Assembly: GCA_016711435.1 (NCBI GenBank)
Contig: JADJSY010000034.1
Coordinates: 1 to 64,000, forward strand
Source: Lewinellaceae bacterium
GTDB lineage: Bacteria > Bacteroidota > Bacteroidia > Chitinophagales > Saprospiraceae
Direction: 5' to 3'
Length of the DNA: 64,000 bases
Numbering within the stretch: position 1 is the first letter of the stretch; the number at the start of each line of letters is the position of its first letter. Positions 17,842 through 26,314 of this stretch are shown piece after piece. The notes under the pieces were generated by a model. It was not told the DNA's origin. It made no database searches and saw only the letters and a list, made by a program, of their open reading frames with translations. Made by a program: the position numbers and the translations under genes.

Positions 17842-18972
17842 ATGTTCAATAATTCCCCAGGGCTGACCGAAGGCAATTCGCAAGGGTACGGCGTGTTCAT
17901 TGGACACCTCGATAGCGGAATCGACCCACTTCATCAGGCATTCAAAGGCGCGCTTCAATCCTATCGTTTTTACGATCACAAGGGAATATACGACCCAATG
18001 GTTGAGGCGCATGATGCCACCGGGCATGGTACCGTTATGGGAGGATTGATGGCAGGAAGGCCTACGGCTGACTGGGCAGGAGGGTTAGCGCCGGAGGCCA
18101 AACTATTGGTAGCCACCGCAATAGAATCGGGGCATCACATAGCCAGAATTTTATCTGCGCTGCTCTGGATGCTGGAAGAGCCTGTTCGAATTGTCAATCT
18201 TTCTATCGGTATTCCCGGCTGGAACCCCGTTTTCCGGCCTGTCATCCAGGCACTGCGTCAAAAGGGCGTATTGGTCGTTGCTTCTATCGGCAATGGAGGC
18301 GCAGGGCATTTTCACAGCCCCGGGGCATATCCTGAAGTCCTTTCCGTAGGCGCGGCCGGTGAAAGTGGAAAAGCCTTGCCGTTTTCGGGTAGTAAAAACG
18401 AGTCTTTTAGTTGTGAAAAGCCTGATGTTTTGGGATTGAGTTCGCTTCCCTCTGTACGTCGGGGAGGTGGTATGTTCGAACAAAATACCGGCACCAGCGG
18501 GGCCACTGCATACGTATCGGGCGTGGCGGCTCAGCTGATGTCGCTGGCGCCCGAGGCTACGGCCTGTCAGATAGCGTATGCCCTGAAAACGACCGCTTTA
18601 CCGCTCATTCCCAACCAAAAGCATCGCAGCCAGACAGGACTCATCCAGCCGGCGGCAGCAGCGGAACTTGTAAAAACGCTGCCTGTCATCGAGCGAAATA
18701 ATTTTAATCAGGTATTTGAAATTTTCAGGGATGCAGGGCTTCAACATCAGATGAAATATTTACCACCCGAACACTATGTTCCGGCCATTTTTTATGTACG
18801 TGCCAATGACTCCTTGCATGATTTCTTACACAAAACTATCATTCAGGAAGATGCAATTAGTTATTCCTTTTTACACGAAAAATACAATTATGCTTTCGTT
18901 ACGGCCATGAAAAAGCAATGGGAAAGTTGGTGGGAAAATGAAGACGTGATCATGATTAGCCCGATTGTCTGA
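17842..18972 (+). CDS. Cytoplasmic subtilisin-like serine protease (S8) with C-terminal extension
   Basis: 376 residues starting at the ATG 17842, two bases after the giant gene's stop, so the two are translationally close. The full catalytic set is visible: Asp24 in HLDSGID, His62 in GHGTVMGG, oxyanion Asn151 in ASIGNGGAG, and Ser219 in GTSGATA (GTSMAxP in most subtilases). There is no signal peptide and no inhibitor prodomain, so it should fold and act inside the cell. After ~residue 270 a ~105-residue extension (from VIERNNFNQVFEIFRDAGLQ to the end) has no recognised domain and ends in an acidic/aromatic tail (WESWWENEDV). An intracellular protease paired with a large protein carrying membrane-type helices suggests processing or activation of the latter; this is inference. 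Confidence 0.88.
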   Translation: MFNNSPGLTEGNSQGYGVFIGHLDSGIDPLHQAFKGALQSYRFYDHKGIYDPMVEAHDATGHGTVMGGLMAGRPTADWAGGLAPEAKLLVATAIESGHHIARILSALLWMLEEPVRIVNLSIGIPGWNPVFRPVIQALRQKGVLVVASIGNGGAGHFHSPGAYPEVLSVGAAGESGKALPFSGSKNESFSCEKPDVLGLSSLPSVRRGGGMFEQNTGTSGATAYVSGVAAQLMSLAPEATACQIAYALKTTALPLIPNQKHRSQTGLIQPAAAAELVKTLPVIERNNFNQVFEIFRDAGLQHQMKYLPPEHYVPAIFYVRANDSLHDFLHKTIIQEDAISYSFLHEKYNYAFVTAMKKQWESWWENEDVIMISPIV

Positions 18973-19335
18973 TGATTGAAATACTGTGCAGCGGCAGCGC
19001 TTGCAATTTTCCAATTATTTCCTCCTTTTCCAAATGTGCCTTCAATTCTGACTGTATAAACCTGGGAATTTTCCGCCTCGCCAGGTGTTGCTCCTCCCCC
19101 CCAACCACCACCGCCCCAGCGCCGCGCGTGGTGTTTTTTTCAACACCACGCGCATACGCACAGCACGATGCCAAAGTATTCCGCAATATCCGACCAGACC
19201 GCCGAGCCTAAATAAACCTGCTGTACAACCTGCCTGCATTGGCTGAAAAGGCATTCTTTCATCGTTGCCTGATGACCATACCTTCCCACGCCCCGATGTT
19301 GCATCGACGCCTTCCTCACCCGTTCACTGCTCCAG
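18973..19335. other. 363-bp gap between convergent genes
   Basis: No gene is seen. From 19,071 onwards the sequence is the start of a tandemly duplicated unit (repeated from 20,664). It includes a C-rich tract and the hairpin at 19,124-19,153. The first 100 bases after the subtilase show nothing notable. Confidence 0.6.
19124..19153. terminator. Hairpin GCGCGTGGTGTT / AACACCACGCGC
   Basis: Perfect 12-bp arms with a 6-base T-rich loop, lying between the convergent subtilase and PQQ-lipoprotein genes. Repeated at 20,715-20,743 in unit B. No long T-run follows, so termination is inferred from position. Confidence 0.55.
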
Positions 19336-20577
19336 TTACTTCTCCGGCAGTTTGATACACATCACATAATACTTGTCCGCCGTGTACAGCAGCCGGCGCT
19401 CAGGGTCGATAGCCACGCCTGCATCCGCAAAAGACGCATTGCCCGTTTTTGGGTTTTTCCGGTTGGGCGATTGTTCTTTCCAGATGGTAGCCCCCGTTTC
19501 GGCGTTGACGGCGTAGAGGCGGCCGTAGCCGGAGGAGGTGCAGTAGACGATGCCGTCGAACAAAATCAACTCCCAGGTATTGGCATCCGTGTCTTTGTTA
19601 TACCAGACTTGCGTGCCCGTATATTTGTTTAGGCCATACATGCCCACCTGACCGGCTTGCACGACCAGGATGTCGTTATGCGCCACTAAGGAACCGTCGA
19701 CACCGCCTTCAATGGGCTTTTCCCATAGCAAATTGCCGGTATTCAAGTCGAAGCAGAATACTGAACTACCGGTGACGTATAAGCGATCACCATCTACTAA
19801 AGGTGGCGCTAAATAGTAGCCTTTAAAATCAGGGTACTGCCATACCACTTGACGCGTACGAAGGTTCAATGCTGTCAGATATGTTTTGCCACGGCCGGCA
19901 GTCGGTGGAGGGCCATTATAACCATGTACATCATTAAAGACAATGATGGAGTCTCCATTATTATTTACCCATACAACAGGGATATTAAACAAAGGAAATG
20001 TATCAGGGACAGATAATCGGGTATAAAGGGTATCCCATCCTGTAAATTGATTTGAAGCTCTCGTACGGACTATAGAAGATGAAGTTATATAGGGGTAATT
20101 CCCGGTACTTTGCTCTGTATACAAGTTTTCTCCTATTTTATTACAGCCCAAAGGAGCATTTAAAGCTTCATAAACCCATAATCGCTCTCCTGTAAGATAG
20201 TCTATACAATACACGTCAGCATCGTCCTGAACCATTATTTTATTTCCATAAGTAAAAAGGTCCCGCATCAAAAAAAATCCACTAGTAGGGTGTAGAAAAC
20301 TGCTGAATATCCATTCTAATTGCCCATTATCAGCATTTCTGGTTTGTACCGTAGCCGTAGGGCTGCTAAGATTAACACAGTATAATACTTTGTCATTGCT
20401 GGCATCGTGTACGTTTACATAATGCTCTGAAGTGTCGCTCGAAATAGGTTTTTGCCATACTACTTCCAGTTTGAAAGGGTTAGGGTCGGGTGGCTCGGGG
20501 GCTGGCATAGGTTCTTTCCGGCAGCCGGAGAATAATAGCCAAATAGCAGAAAATATAGAGAGCATGTAGATTTTCAT
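19336..20577 (-). CDS. PQQ-binding-like beta-propeller lipoprotein (intact copy)
   Basis: 413 residues from the ATG at 20,575-20,577. The open frame extends upstream, but the lipoprotein signal MKIYMLSIFSAIWLLFSGCR (lipobox FSGC) fixes the start. The body is a run of beta-propeller blades with the PQQ-repeat signature: TRNADNGQLEWIF, CIDYLTGERLWVYEA, ALNLRTRQVVWQYPDFKG, CFDLNTGNLLWEKPIEGG, GLNKYTGTQVWYN and AVNAETGATIWKE. The protein should sit on a membrane facing the periplasm or surface. The family includes BamB-like scaffolds and quinoprotein-like proteins; lack of catalytic residues and the lipid anchor favour a scaffold or binding role. It is the downstream member of a minus-strand run of secreted proteins. 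A broken duplicate lies immediately upstream. Confidence 0.85.
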   Translation of the reverse strand: MKIYMLSIFSAIWLLFSGCRKEPMPAPEPPDPNPFKLEVVWQKPISSDTSEHYVNVHDASNDKVLYCVNLSSPTATVQTRNADNGQLEWIFSSFLHPTSGFFLMRDLFTYGNKIMVQDDADVYCIDYLTGERLWVYEALNAPLGCNKIGENLYTEQSTGNYPYITSSSIVRTRASNQFTGWDTLYTRLSVPDTFPLFNIPVVWVNNNGDSIIVFNDVHGYNGPPPTAGRGKTYLTALNLRTRQVVWQYPDFKGYYLAPPLVDGDRLYVTGSSVFCFDLNTGNLLWEKPIEGGVDGSLVAHNDILVVQAGQVGMYGLNKYTGTQVWYNKDTDANTWELILFDGIVYCTSSGYGRLYAVNAETGATIWKEQSPNRKNPKTGNASFADAGVAIDPERRLLYTADKYYVMCIKLPEK

Positions 20578-20922
20578 TGGATGAGAAAATGTGGCATTCG
20601 GGTAAAATCTACCCGAATGCCTGGTTTTTCTATTGCTTTTTATCTGTTTTAAAAATTCTGTGTTTCCGCCTCGCCAGGTGTTCAACCCTCCCAACAACCA
20701 CCCGCCCCAGCGCCGCGCGTGGTGTTTTTTCAACACCACGCGCAACGCACAGCACGATGTCAAAGTATTCCGCAATATCCGACCAGACCCAACCGAGCCT
20801 AAATAAACCTGCTGTACAACCCGGCTACATTGGTTGCAGAGGCATTCATCGTTACCTGACACCCACACCTCCCCATGCCCCGATCTTACATCGACGCCTT
20901 TCTCACCCGCTCACTGCTCCAG
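20578..20922. other. 345-bp gap between PQQ copies
   Basis: It contains the short palindrome around 20,598-20,620 (GGCATTCGGGTAAAATCTAC followed by CCGAATGCC), the duplication junction at 20,663/20,664 and the second GCGCGTGGTGTT hairpin at 20,715-20,743. No gene is visible. Confidence 0.6.
20598..20621. terminator. Short hairpin GGCATTCGGGTA / TACCCGAATGCC upstream of PQQ gene
   Basis: Inverted arms of 12 bp around a short AAATC loop, placed ~20 bp before the PQQ lipoprotein start and followed in minus-strand direction by that gene. The same hairpin occurs at 22,181-22,204. It may end transcription from the upstream lipase gene or form a leader structure. Confidence 0.5.
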
Positions 20923-22248
20923 TTACTTCTCCGGCAGTTTGATACACATCACATAATACTTGTCCGCCGTGTACAGCAGCCGGCGCTCCGGGTCGATAGC
21001 CACGCCCGCACTGGCGAAAGACGCATTGCCGGTTTTGGGGTTTTTCCAGTTGGGCGATTGTTCTTTCCAGATGGTAGCCCCGTTTCGGCATTGACGGCAT
21101 AGAGGCGGCCGTAGCCGGAGGAGGTGCAGTAGACAATGCCGTCAAACAAAATCAACTCCCAGGTATTGGCATCCGTGTCTTTGTTATACCAGACTTGCGT
21201 GCCCGTATATTTGTTTAGGCCACACATGCCCACCTGACCGGCTTGCACGACCAGGATGTCGTTATGCGCCACTAAGGAACCGTCGACACCGCCTTCAATG
21301 GGCTTTTCCCATAGCAAATTGCCGGTATTCAAGTCGAAGCAGAATACTGAACTACCGGTGACGTATAAGCGATCACCATCTACTAAAGGTGGCGCTAAAT
21401 AGTAGCCTTTAAAATCAGGGTACTGCCATACCACTTGACGCGTACGAAGGTTCAATGCTGTCAGATATGTTTTTGCCACGGCCGGCAGTCGGTGGAGGCC
21501 ATTATAACCATGTACATCATTAAAGACAATGATGGAGTCTCCATTATTATTTACCCAACAACAGGGATATTAAAAAAAGGAAATGTATCAGGGACAGATA
21601 ATCGGGTATAAAGGGTATCCCATCCTGTAAATTGATTTGAAGCTCTCGTACGGACTATAGAAGATGAAGTTATATAGGGGTAATTCCCGGTACTTTGCTC
21701 TGTATACAAGTTTTCTCCTATTTTATTACAGCCCAAAGGAGCATTTAAAGCTCATAAACCCATAATCGCTCTCCTGTAAAATAGTCTATACAATACACGT
21801 CAGCATCGTCCTGAACCATTATTTTATTTCCATAAGTACAAAGGTCCCGCATCAAAAAAATCCACTAGTAGGGTGTAGAAAACTGCTGAATATCCATTCT
21901 AATTGCCCATTATCAGCATTTCTGGTTTGTACCGTAGCCGTAGGGGCTGCTAAGATTAACACAGTATAATACTTTGTCATTGCTGGCATCGTGTACGTTT
22001 ACATAATGCTCTGAAGTGTCGCTCGAAATAGGTTTTTGCCATACTACTTCCAGTTTGAAAGGGTTAGGGTCGGTGGCTCGGGGGCTGGCATAGGTTCTTT
22101 CCGGCAGCCGGAGAATAATAGCCAAATAGCAGAAAATATAGAGAGCATGTAGATTTTCATTGGATGAGAAAATGTGGCATTCGGGTAAAATCTACCCGAA
22201 TGCCTGGTTTTACTATTGCTTTTTATCTGTTTTAAAAAACTTCTGTGT
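20664..22248. repeat. Tandem duplication unit B (~1.59 kb)
   Basis: Second copy of unit A. The differences are mostly one-base length changes in homopolymers: CCCCC/CCCC in the GGTAGCCCCCGT word, TTTT/TTTTT near 21,471, GGG/GG near 21,498, and A8/A7 near 21,853, plus a few substitutions. Its 3' boundary lies inside the lipase gene's end. Confidence 0.85.
20923..22160 (-). pseudogene. Second PQQ-propeller lipoprotein copy, broken by multiple small indels
   Basis: It aligns base for base with the intact copy at 19,336-20,577, from the lipoprotein start (22,158-22,160) to the stop (20,923-20,925). At least seven one-base insertions or deletions scatter the frame into pieces near 21,080, 21,471, 21,498, 21,556, 21,752, 21,857 and 21,943. 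Most of these indels change a homopolymer length. That is expected of unpolished reads as much as of genuine decay, so the gene may be intact in the living cell or may not exist as a separate copy. Confidence 0.75.
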
Positions 22249-23878
22249 TTCTTCATCCGCCAAAATCGTCCCATCAAACAATTTATTCAGCCCCCTCGCT
22301 GTCTCACTCGAATTCCGTACCTGAAAGTGGTTCATCTTTTCCAGGCGCATCGTGCTCATCACCCCCGGAAAGGCTTCCTGCGACTCCCGCAGCACCGCAC
22401 CGTCCGATTCTTTCCACTGTACTTCGTAAACAGAAGGCACCATACAACTGGTGTAAAAAGGCGCTGACTCGTCATAAGTACCCGACCCATAGGAATTACA
22501 ATCCTCGGGATTGTCTAAGAAGTAGGAAGTTGTACTTAATGGCTGGCCGCTATAGGTCCATTGCGTACAGACGCATTCGTTGTTACCCGGGATATACACG
22601 TTTTCTCTGGCGCCGATGATGGTCGCCCATTGGTCGTCTACGCCGTTGAGCCACTCAATAGCGCTGTGGTAGGTATTGGCTTGTTGTTCCCAAGGTTTCA
22701 CGACAAGTTCATATTCTATACAGCCTGGAATTAAGATTGGGATAAGCCACTCTCCAAAACTACAATTATGAACTCCCGATGAGAGGATGGCATAGGAAAG
22801 CTGAAAATACTTTGCTTCCCATTCTGCCAACAAATTATTCATAGAGTCCACCCTCGCATTATCCGCATCGGCGGTAAAAGGGTCTGCACTGCTGGTACCA
22901 TCAAAAGAAGAAAGCATACGCCAGAGTAATTGTTTAGGTTGGGCCGAATTGCCATCACCGTCGGCATATTCAATGGAAGCAAACGCGGCTTTATACACGT
23001 CCGGGTTTCCAACAGCGTTCAAATTTTTGATAAAATCGGCGCCTTCCAGATAAGCTGCGCTCAAGGTATTGGGATCTGACAGCGAGGAAAGGAAAAATCC
23101 TGCAAAGTCAACGCCTTGTGTATCGCAAAATCCCTCGATATTAACATTTGTAGCAGACAGATCAATAAACAAATCGAGGAATTTCTTTTTCTCCAGTACT
23201 CCGGCGACAGTAGTCGACAATACATTGGCACACATATCGCCAATCATATCATTGATAAGGCCTTCGTTGCGACTATTCAGTATACGCGCTCCGCCATGCG
23301 GCGTGGAAAAAGTAGCAATACCGCTAAAGTATCGATCAGCATTAATATTTCCAGTGGTGAGGCTGTGATCCAATCCGCGGGATACGATACCGCCCTGGCT
23401 GTGGGCAATGATGAAATCTCGCTCGTAGGCATGGCCTGCCGGGTAAGTTACCTGCTCCATTTCGTCCTGTAAGTCGAGCATACCGGCTTCTATGCCTTCA
23501 CTGTAGGTATGCAGTTTGCTGCACCTTTCCGGGCCACAAAATCAAATGGTCCTCCGAGGGGGGGTCACCACATGGGTCACCGTTCCACCACCTTTCTGTT
23601 GCAGTGGCCGCCTTCGCCCAGGATTCATCGCTGCCATCCAACCCATGTACCCAGTGGATATACCTATCCCCCAAACCCGTCGGCCCGAACGCCACCGGCG
23701 GCGGATAAGCAGGCGGCGACCAGGGAAGCGGGTAACCATCGAATACGGGCGAATTAAATTTTACGCCGTGATACTGCACTTCGGCGGGGCATTTGCTGTC
23801 ATTAAATAGGGTATCGCCTTTTTGGGCAGCCGTTTTCAGCGTTACAACCAGAAAGAGGAATAATATAACGTTTTTCAT
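22213..23878 (-). CDS. Secreted alpha/beta-hydrolase (lipase-like), split by a frameshift
   Basis: The start is the ATG at 23,876-23,878 with signal peptide MKNVILFLFLVVTLKTAAQ. The N-terminal part reads RYIHWVHGLDGSDESWAKA, the oxyanion HGLDG loop of lipases. The frame is lost near 23,530-23,560, and the adjacent frame continues KLHTYSEGIEAGMLDLQDEM to FIIAHSQGGIVSRG (nucleophile GxSxG as AHSQGG). It then runs to a C-terminal MRLEKMNHFQVRNSSETARG, where the histidine in MNHFQ may complete the triad. Corrected length is about 555 residues. The role is probably hydrolysis of an ester or surface polymer. It precedes the PQQ lipoproteins and follows a T9SS protein on the same strand, suggesting one secreted-protein operon. 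Confidence 0.75.
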
Positions 23879-23891
23879 TGTTTTTAATATT

Positions 23892-23975
23892 TTTTTGGTG
23901 TTTGGTGTGTAGTTTTTAGTGTTTGGGGCTATAGCGCACAGCATTCCGAAATACCAAAAACAAAACACGAAACAC
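23892..23975. repeat. Imperfect inverted repeat of GTGTTTGG type
   Basis: Left arm TTTTTGGTGTTTGGTGTGTA… (from 23,892) against right arm …ACCAAAAACAAAACACGAAA (to 23,975). It sits between two minus-strand genes and uses the same words as the larger repeats at 32.4, 39.2, 42.1 and 51.4 kb. Confidence 0.6.
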
Positions 23976-23987
23976 TTTTTTGAAGGA

Positions 23988-25055
23988 TCATTGTTTAATA
24001 AACCGCAGCGTACGCAGTCCGCCTTTTGTTTGCACCTGGATGAAATACATACCGGGTGTACGGCCTTGCAGGTCGACCAACACCGCCGATTCGGGCTGCA
24101 TATCCTGCTGAGTGTACATGGTTTTTCCCAACGCATCCAATACGCGCAGGCTGGAACCGGGCAGCACGGAATCGTCGAGGTTCACCGTCACCTGGTCTTT
24201 GGCCGGATTCGGGAACAGACCGAGGTATTTCCCACTTTCCATTACCTGCCGGTGGCGCTCCTTAACTTTACCGCGTGCCTTGATAACGTAATTGCTGTAC
24301 TTTTTATCCAGCACGCGTTCCATACAGGCACCGGAGGGGCGGATGATTTTGGTGGTGGTGCGCTCGAATCCCGGCATGATAATGCCGCTTTCCGTGGTGG
24401 TGTACACCTGCCACTTTTTTTCTTCACCACCGGTTTTGGGGTCGGTGTAGCGGCTGTATGTGCGTTTGTAAGCGGGGTCGTACACGTTGTACTGTAGTGC
24501 ATCCTTGATTTGGTAAGCGTCGTTACCGAGGGCCTGTACTTCCTTGCCTTCGTTTTCTAAGGCGGTAATTTTTTCAGTATCCATGACCGGAAAATCGTAT
24601 TTGAAGTTCGGTTCATTCGCCGCATTCAGTTCCTGGGTCATTTTATGCAGGGCCGACATGGCGGAGTCCGGCGCAATGTTTTGCAACAGCAGGCCTGCGG
24701 GGCTGTACACACGAATACCGCTGCTGTCGATCTCATACCGCCCAATGGGTTGCGGCCAGTCATGATATGCTTCTGCAGGGTTAAGGATCGTAATGGTCAA
24801 CACGGACGATCCGTCTTCCAGCACGGCATTTTCCACCTGTTTACGGACGATGCTTTTTTCCAATTTCAGGATATCTAATTTGCTCAATCCGTTCAGGTCG
24901 CTGCCCTCGGGTACCGTGTAATAACTTTGTTCCTCTTCTTCATAAGCAATGCTGTAGGCCACGCCTTCGGGAGGCAAGGGCAATTGATTGAGTATTTGAG
25001 CAGTACCGGATCGGCCTGAGAGCAGGAGCACGAGTAGTAATAAAATGAATCGCAT
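23988..25055 (-). CDS. Secreted protein with T9SS C-terminal sorting domain
   Basis: 355 residues. Signal peptide MRFILLLLVLLLSGRSGTAQ. The middle (~30-270) is not recognised; it contains several Tyr-rich strands. The last ~75 residues (LGLFPNPAKDQVTVNL, SSLRVLDALGKTMY, GRTPGMYFIQVQTKGGLRTL) are a type A T9SS sorting domain with the diagnostic PNPAxxxVT start and final K/R-rich strand. The protein should cross the outer membrane by T9SS and be anchored or released after the domain is cut off. It is the first gene of the minus-strand secreted-protein run and is divergent from the regulator at 25,244. Confidence 0.85.
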   Translation of the reverse strand: MRFILLLLVLLLSGRSGTAQILNQLPLPPEGVAYSIAYEEEEQSYYTVPEGSDLNGLSKLDILKLEKSIVRKQVENAVLEDGSSVLTITILNPAEAYHDWPQPIGRYEIDSSGIRVYSPAGLLLQNIAPDSAMSALHKMTQELNAANEPNFKYDFPVMDTEKITALENEGKEVQALGNDAYQIKDALQYNVYDPAYKRTYSRYTDPKTGGEEKKWQVYTTTESGIIMPGFERTTTKIIRPSGACMERVLDKKYSNYVIKARGKVKERHRQVMESGKYLGLFPNPAKDQVTVNLDDSVLPGSSLRVLDALGKTMYTQQDMQPESAVLVDLQGRTPGMYFIQVQTKGGLRTLRFIKQ

Positions 25056-25192
25056 AAAAAATTATTTTTTGGAATGGTGAAACAAGTTAGTTTTTTGTCA
25101 GTCTGCAGAACCGATTACCACACAAAGATTCGAGCAAATGACGCTTTCGCCAAACCTAGTTTTGTCTCACCCTGCCACGGCCTTTTCTGTTT

Positions 25193-25222
25193 TTGTCATG
25201 TAGTGACAAGTTTTTACCTTTG
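25193..25222 (+). promoter_or_regulatory. Promoter TTG-N19-TACCTTTG
   Basis: TTG at 25,193-25,195 and TACCTTTG at 25,215-25,222 with a 19-base spacer fit the Bacteroidota consensus exactly. A start near 25,228 rules out initiation upstream and selects the ATG at 25,244. The spacer contains GTCA-TGTAG-TGAC, and GTCAT…ATGAC follows at 25,230-25,247; both could bind an autoregulator. Confidence 0.65.
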
Positions 25223-25243
25223 AGCGCTAGTCATTGTCGCCCG

Positions 25244-26275
25244 ATGACAAAATCTCATGCATCCAACGCTTCATCAGTCATGACCGGACAATTTCAATCC
25301 TGGCTTTTTACAGAAATCACTAAAAAATTACCGGCCCGGGTCACCCTTGCCAAGGAGATCGGTGGCCTGCTCGCCCTGAGTTCCGGTACCGTGTACAAAA
25401 AAATGCGCGGGGAGGTGCCGCTTTCTCTGGAGGAGGCGCTCACGCTGATGCAGCATTACCGGATTTCAGCCGACCGTTTTCTGGCGGGCGACAAATCGGT
25501 ATTGCTGCGGTATTCCGCCTTCGATCACCCTGTCTCTACGCCGCCGGATTACTTAGCCGGACTGGAGCAGCAATTGATCGGCTTGCGGCAACTGCCGAAT
25601 CCGAACATTTGGTACGCCACCTACGAACTGCCTATTTTTTACTACCTGTATTTCCCGGAACTGATCGCCTTCAAACTTTACCTCTGGGGCAGGGTGAACT
25701 GGCAGACGCCGGTGCTGCGGGAAAATCCATTTCACCCTGATGCTTTTGCTGCGCTCTACCCCACGCTCGAGGCCCTGCGCACGAGGGTACTCAACCTGTA
25801 CGCCTCTATTCCTTCACGGGAATTCTGGCCGGTACATACGCTCGAAAATACCCTGGGGCAAATTCGCCTCTGCGCCATGTCGCACCTCATGGAAAAGTCC
25901 GTAGCGCTGGATTTGTGCGATATGCTGTACAAACTGACCGACTACATCGGCCATTTCGCTGCTGCGGGCAAAAAAACCTCCGAAGACGGTAGCGTTACCA
26001 ACGATTTCGATTTGTACCTGAACCAGATGATGTATACCAACAACACCATTCTGGTACGTTCGGATATCTACAAGGTCGTTTTCACCACCCTCGACAACCC
26101 GAATTACCTGAACAGCGACGACCTTTTTCTGATTCAAACCATCGAAACCTGGATGGAACGCCTGCGCCAGAATACCACCAAAATAAGCCTCGAAGGCGAA
26201 CTCCGGCGCAACTACATGCTCCACCAAATGAAACTCCGCATCGAAGCCCACCAAACAGAATTAAAAACTTTGTAA
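25244..26275 (+). CDS. Putative helix-turn-helix regulator (XRE/BetR-like N-terminus)
   Basis: 343 residues from the ATG at 25,244, chosen because the promoter lies just upstream; 25,280 is an alternative start. The N-terminal ~70 residues (VTLAKEIGGLLALSSGTVYK, then MRGEVPLSLEEALTLMQHY) form a helix-turn-helix with the spacing of XRE-like DNA-binding domains. The rest (~270 residues) is mostly helical with no recognised ligand domain, a layout common for Bacteroidota regulators of uncertain function. It is divergent from the T9SS-protein operon and may control it. The palindromic GTCA/TGAC motifs around its own promoter suggest autoregulation. Confidence 0.6.
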   Translation: MTKSHASNASSVMTGQFQSWLFTEITKKLPARVTLAKEIGGLLALSSGTVYKKMRGEVPLSLEEALTLMQHYRISADRFLAGDKSVLLRYSAFDHPVSTPPDYLAGLEQQLIGLRQLPNPNIWYATYELPIFYYLYFPELIAFKLYLWGRVNWQTPVLRENPFHPDAFAALYPTLEALRTRVLNLYASIPSREFWPVHTLENTLGQIRLCAMSHLMEKSVALDLCDMLYKLTDYIGHFAAAGKKTSEDGSVTNDFDLYLNQMMYTNNTILVRSDIYKVVFTTLDNPNYLNSDDLFLIQTIETWMERLRQNTTKISLEGELRRNYMLHQMKLRIEAHQTELKTL

Positions 26276-26314
26276 TCCCTTCCCTACTTTCGCAGCGCCA
26301 AACTTACTTTCTAC

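Larger units (their letters stand above)
19071..20663. repeat. Tandem duplication unit A (~1.59 kb)
   Basis: Unit A (19,071-20,663) and unit B (20,664-22,248) are near-identical direct repeats. Each contains a PQQ-propeller lipoprotein gene plus its downstream C-rich region. Unit A ends in a copy of the last ~30 bases of the lipase gene at 22,213, so the duplicated segment ran from within that gene's 3' end. The join has short homology around CTGTGTTTC. Confidence 0.85.
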
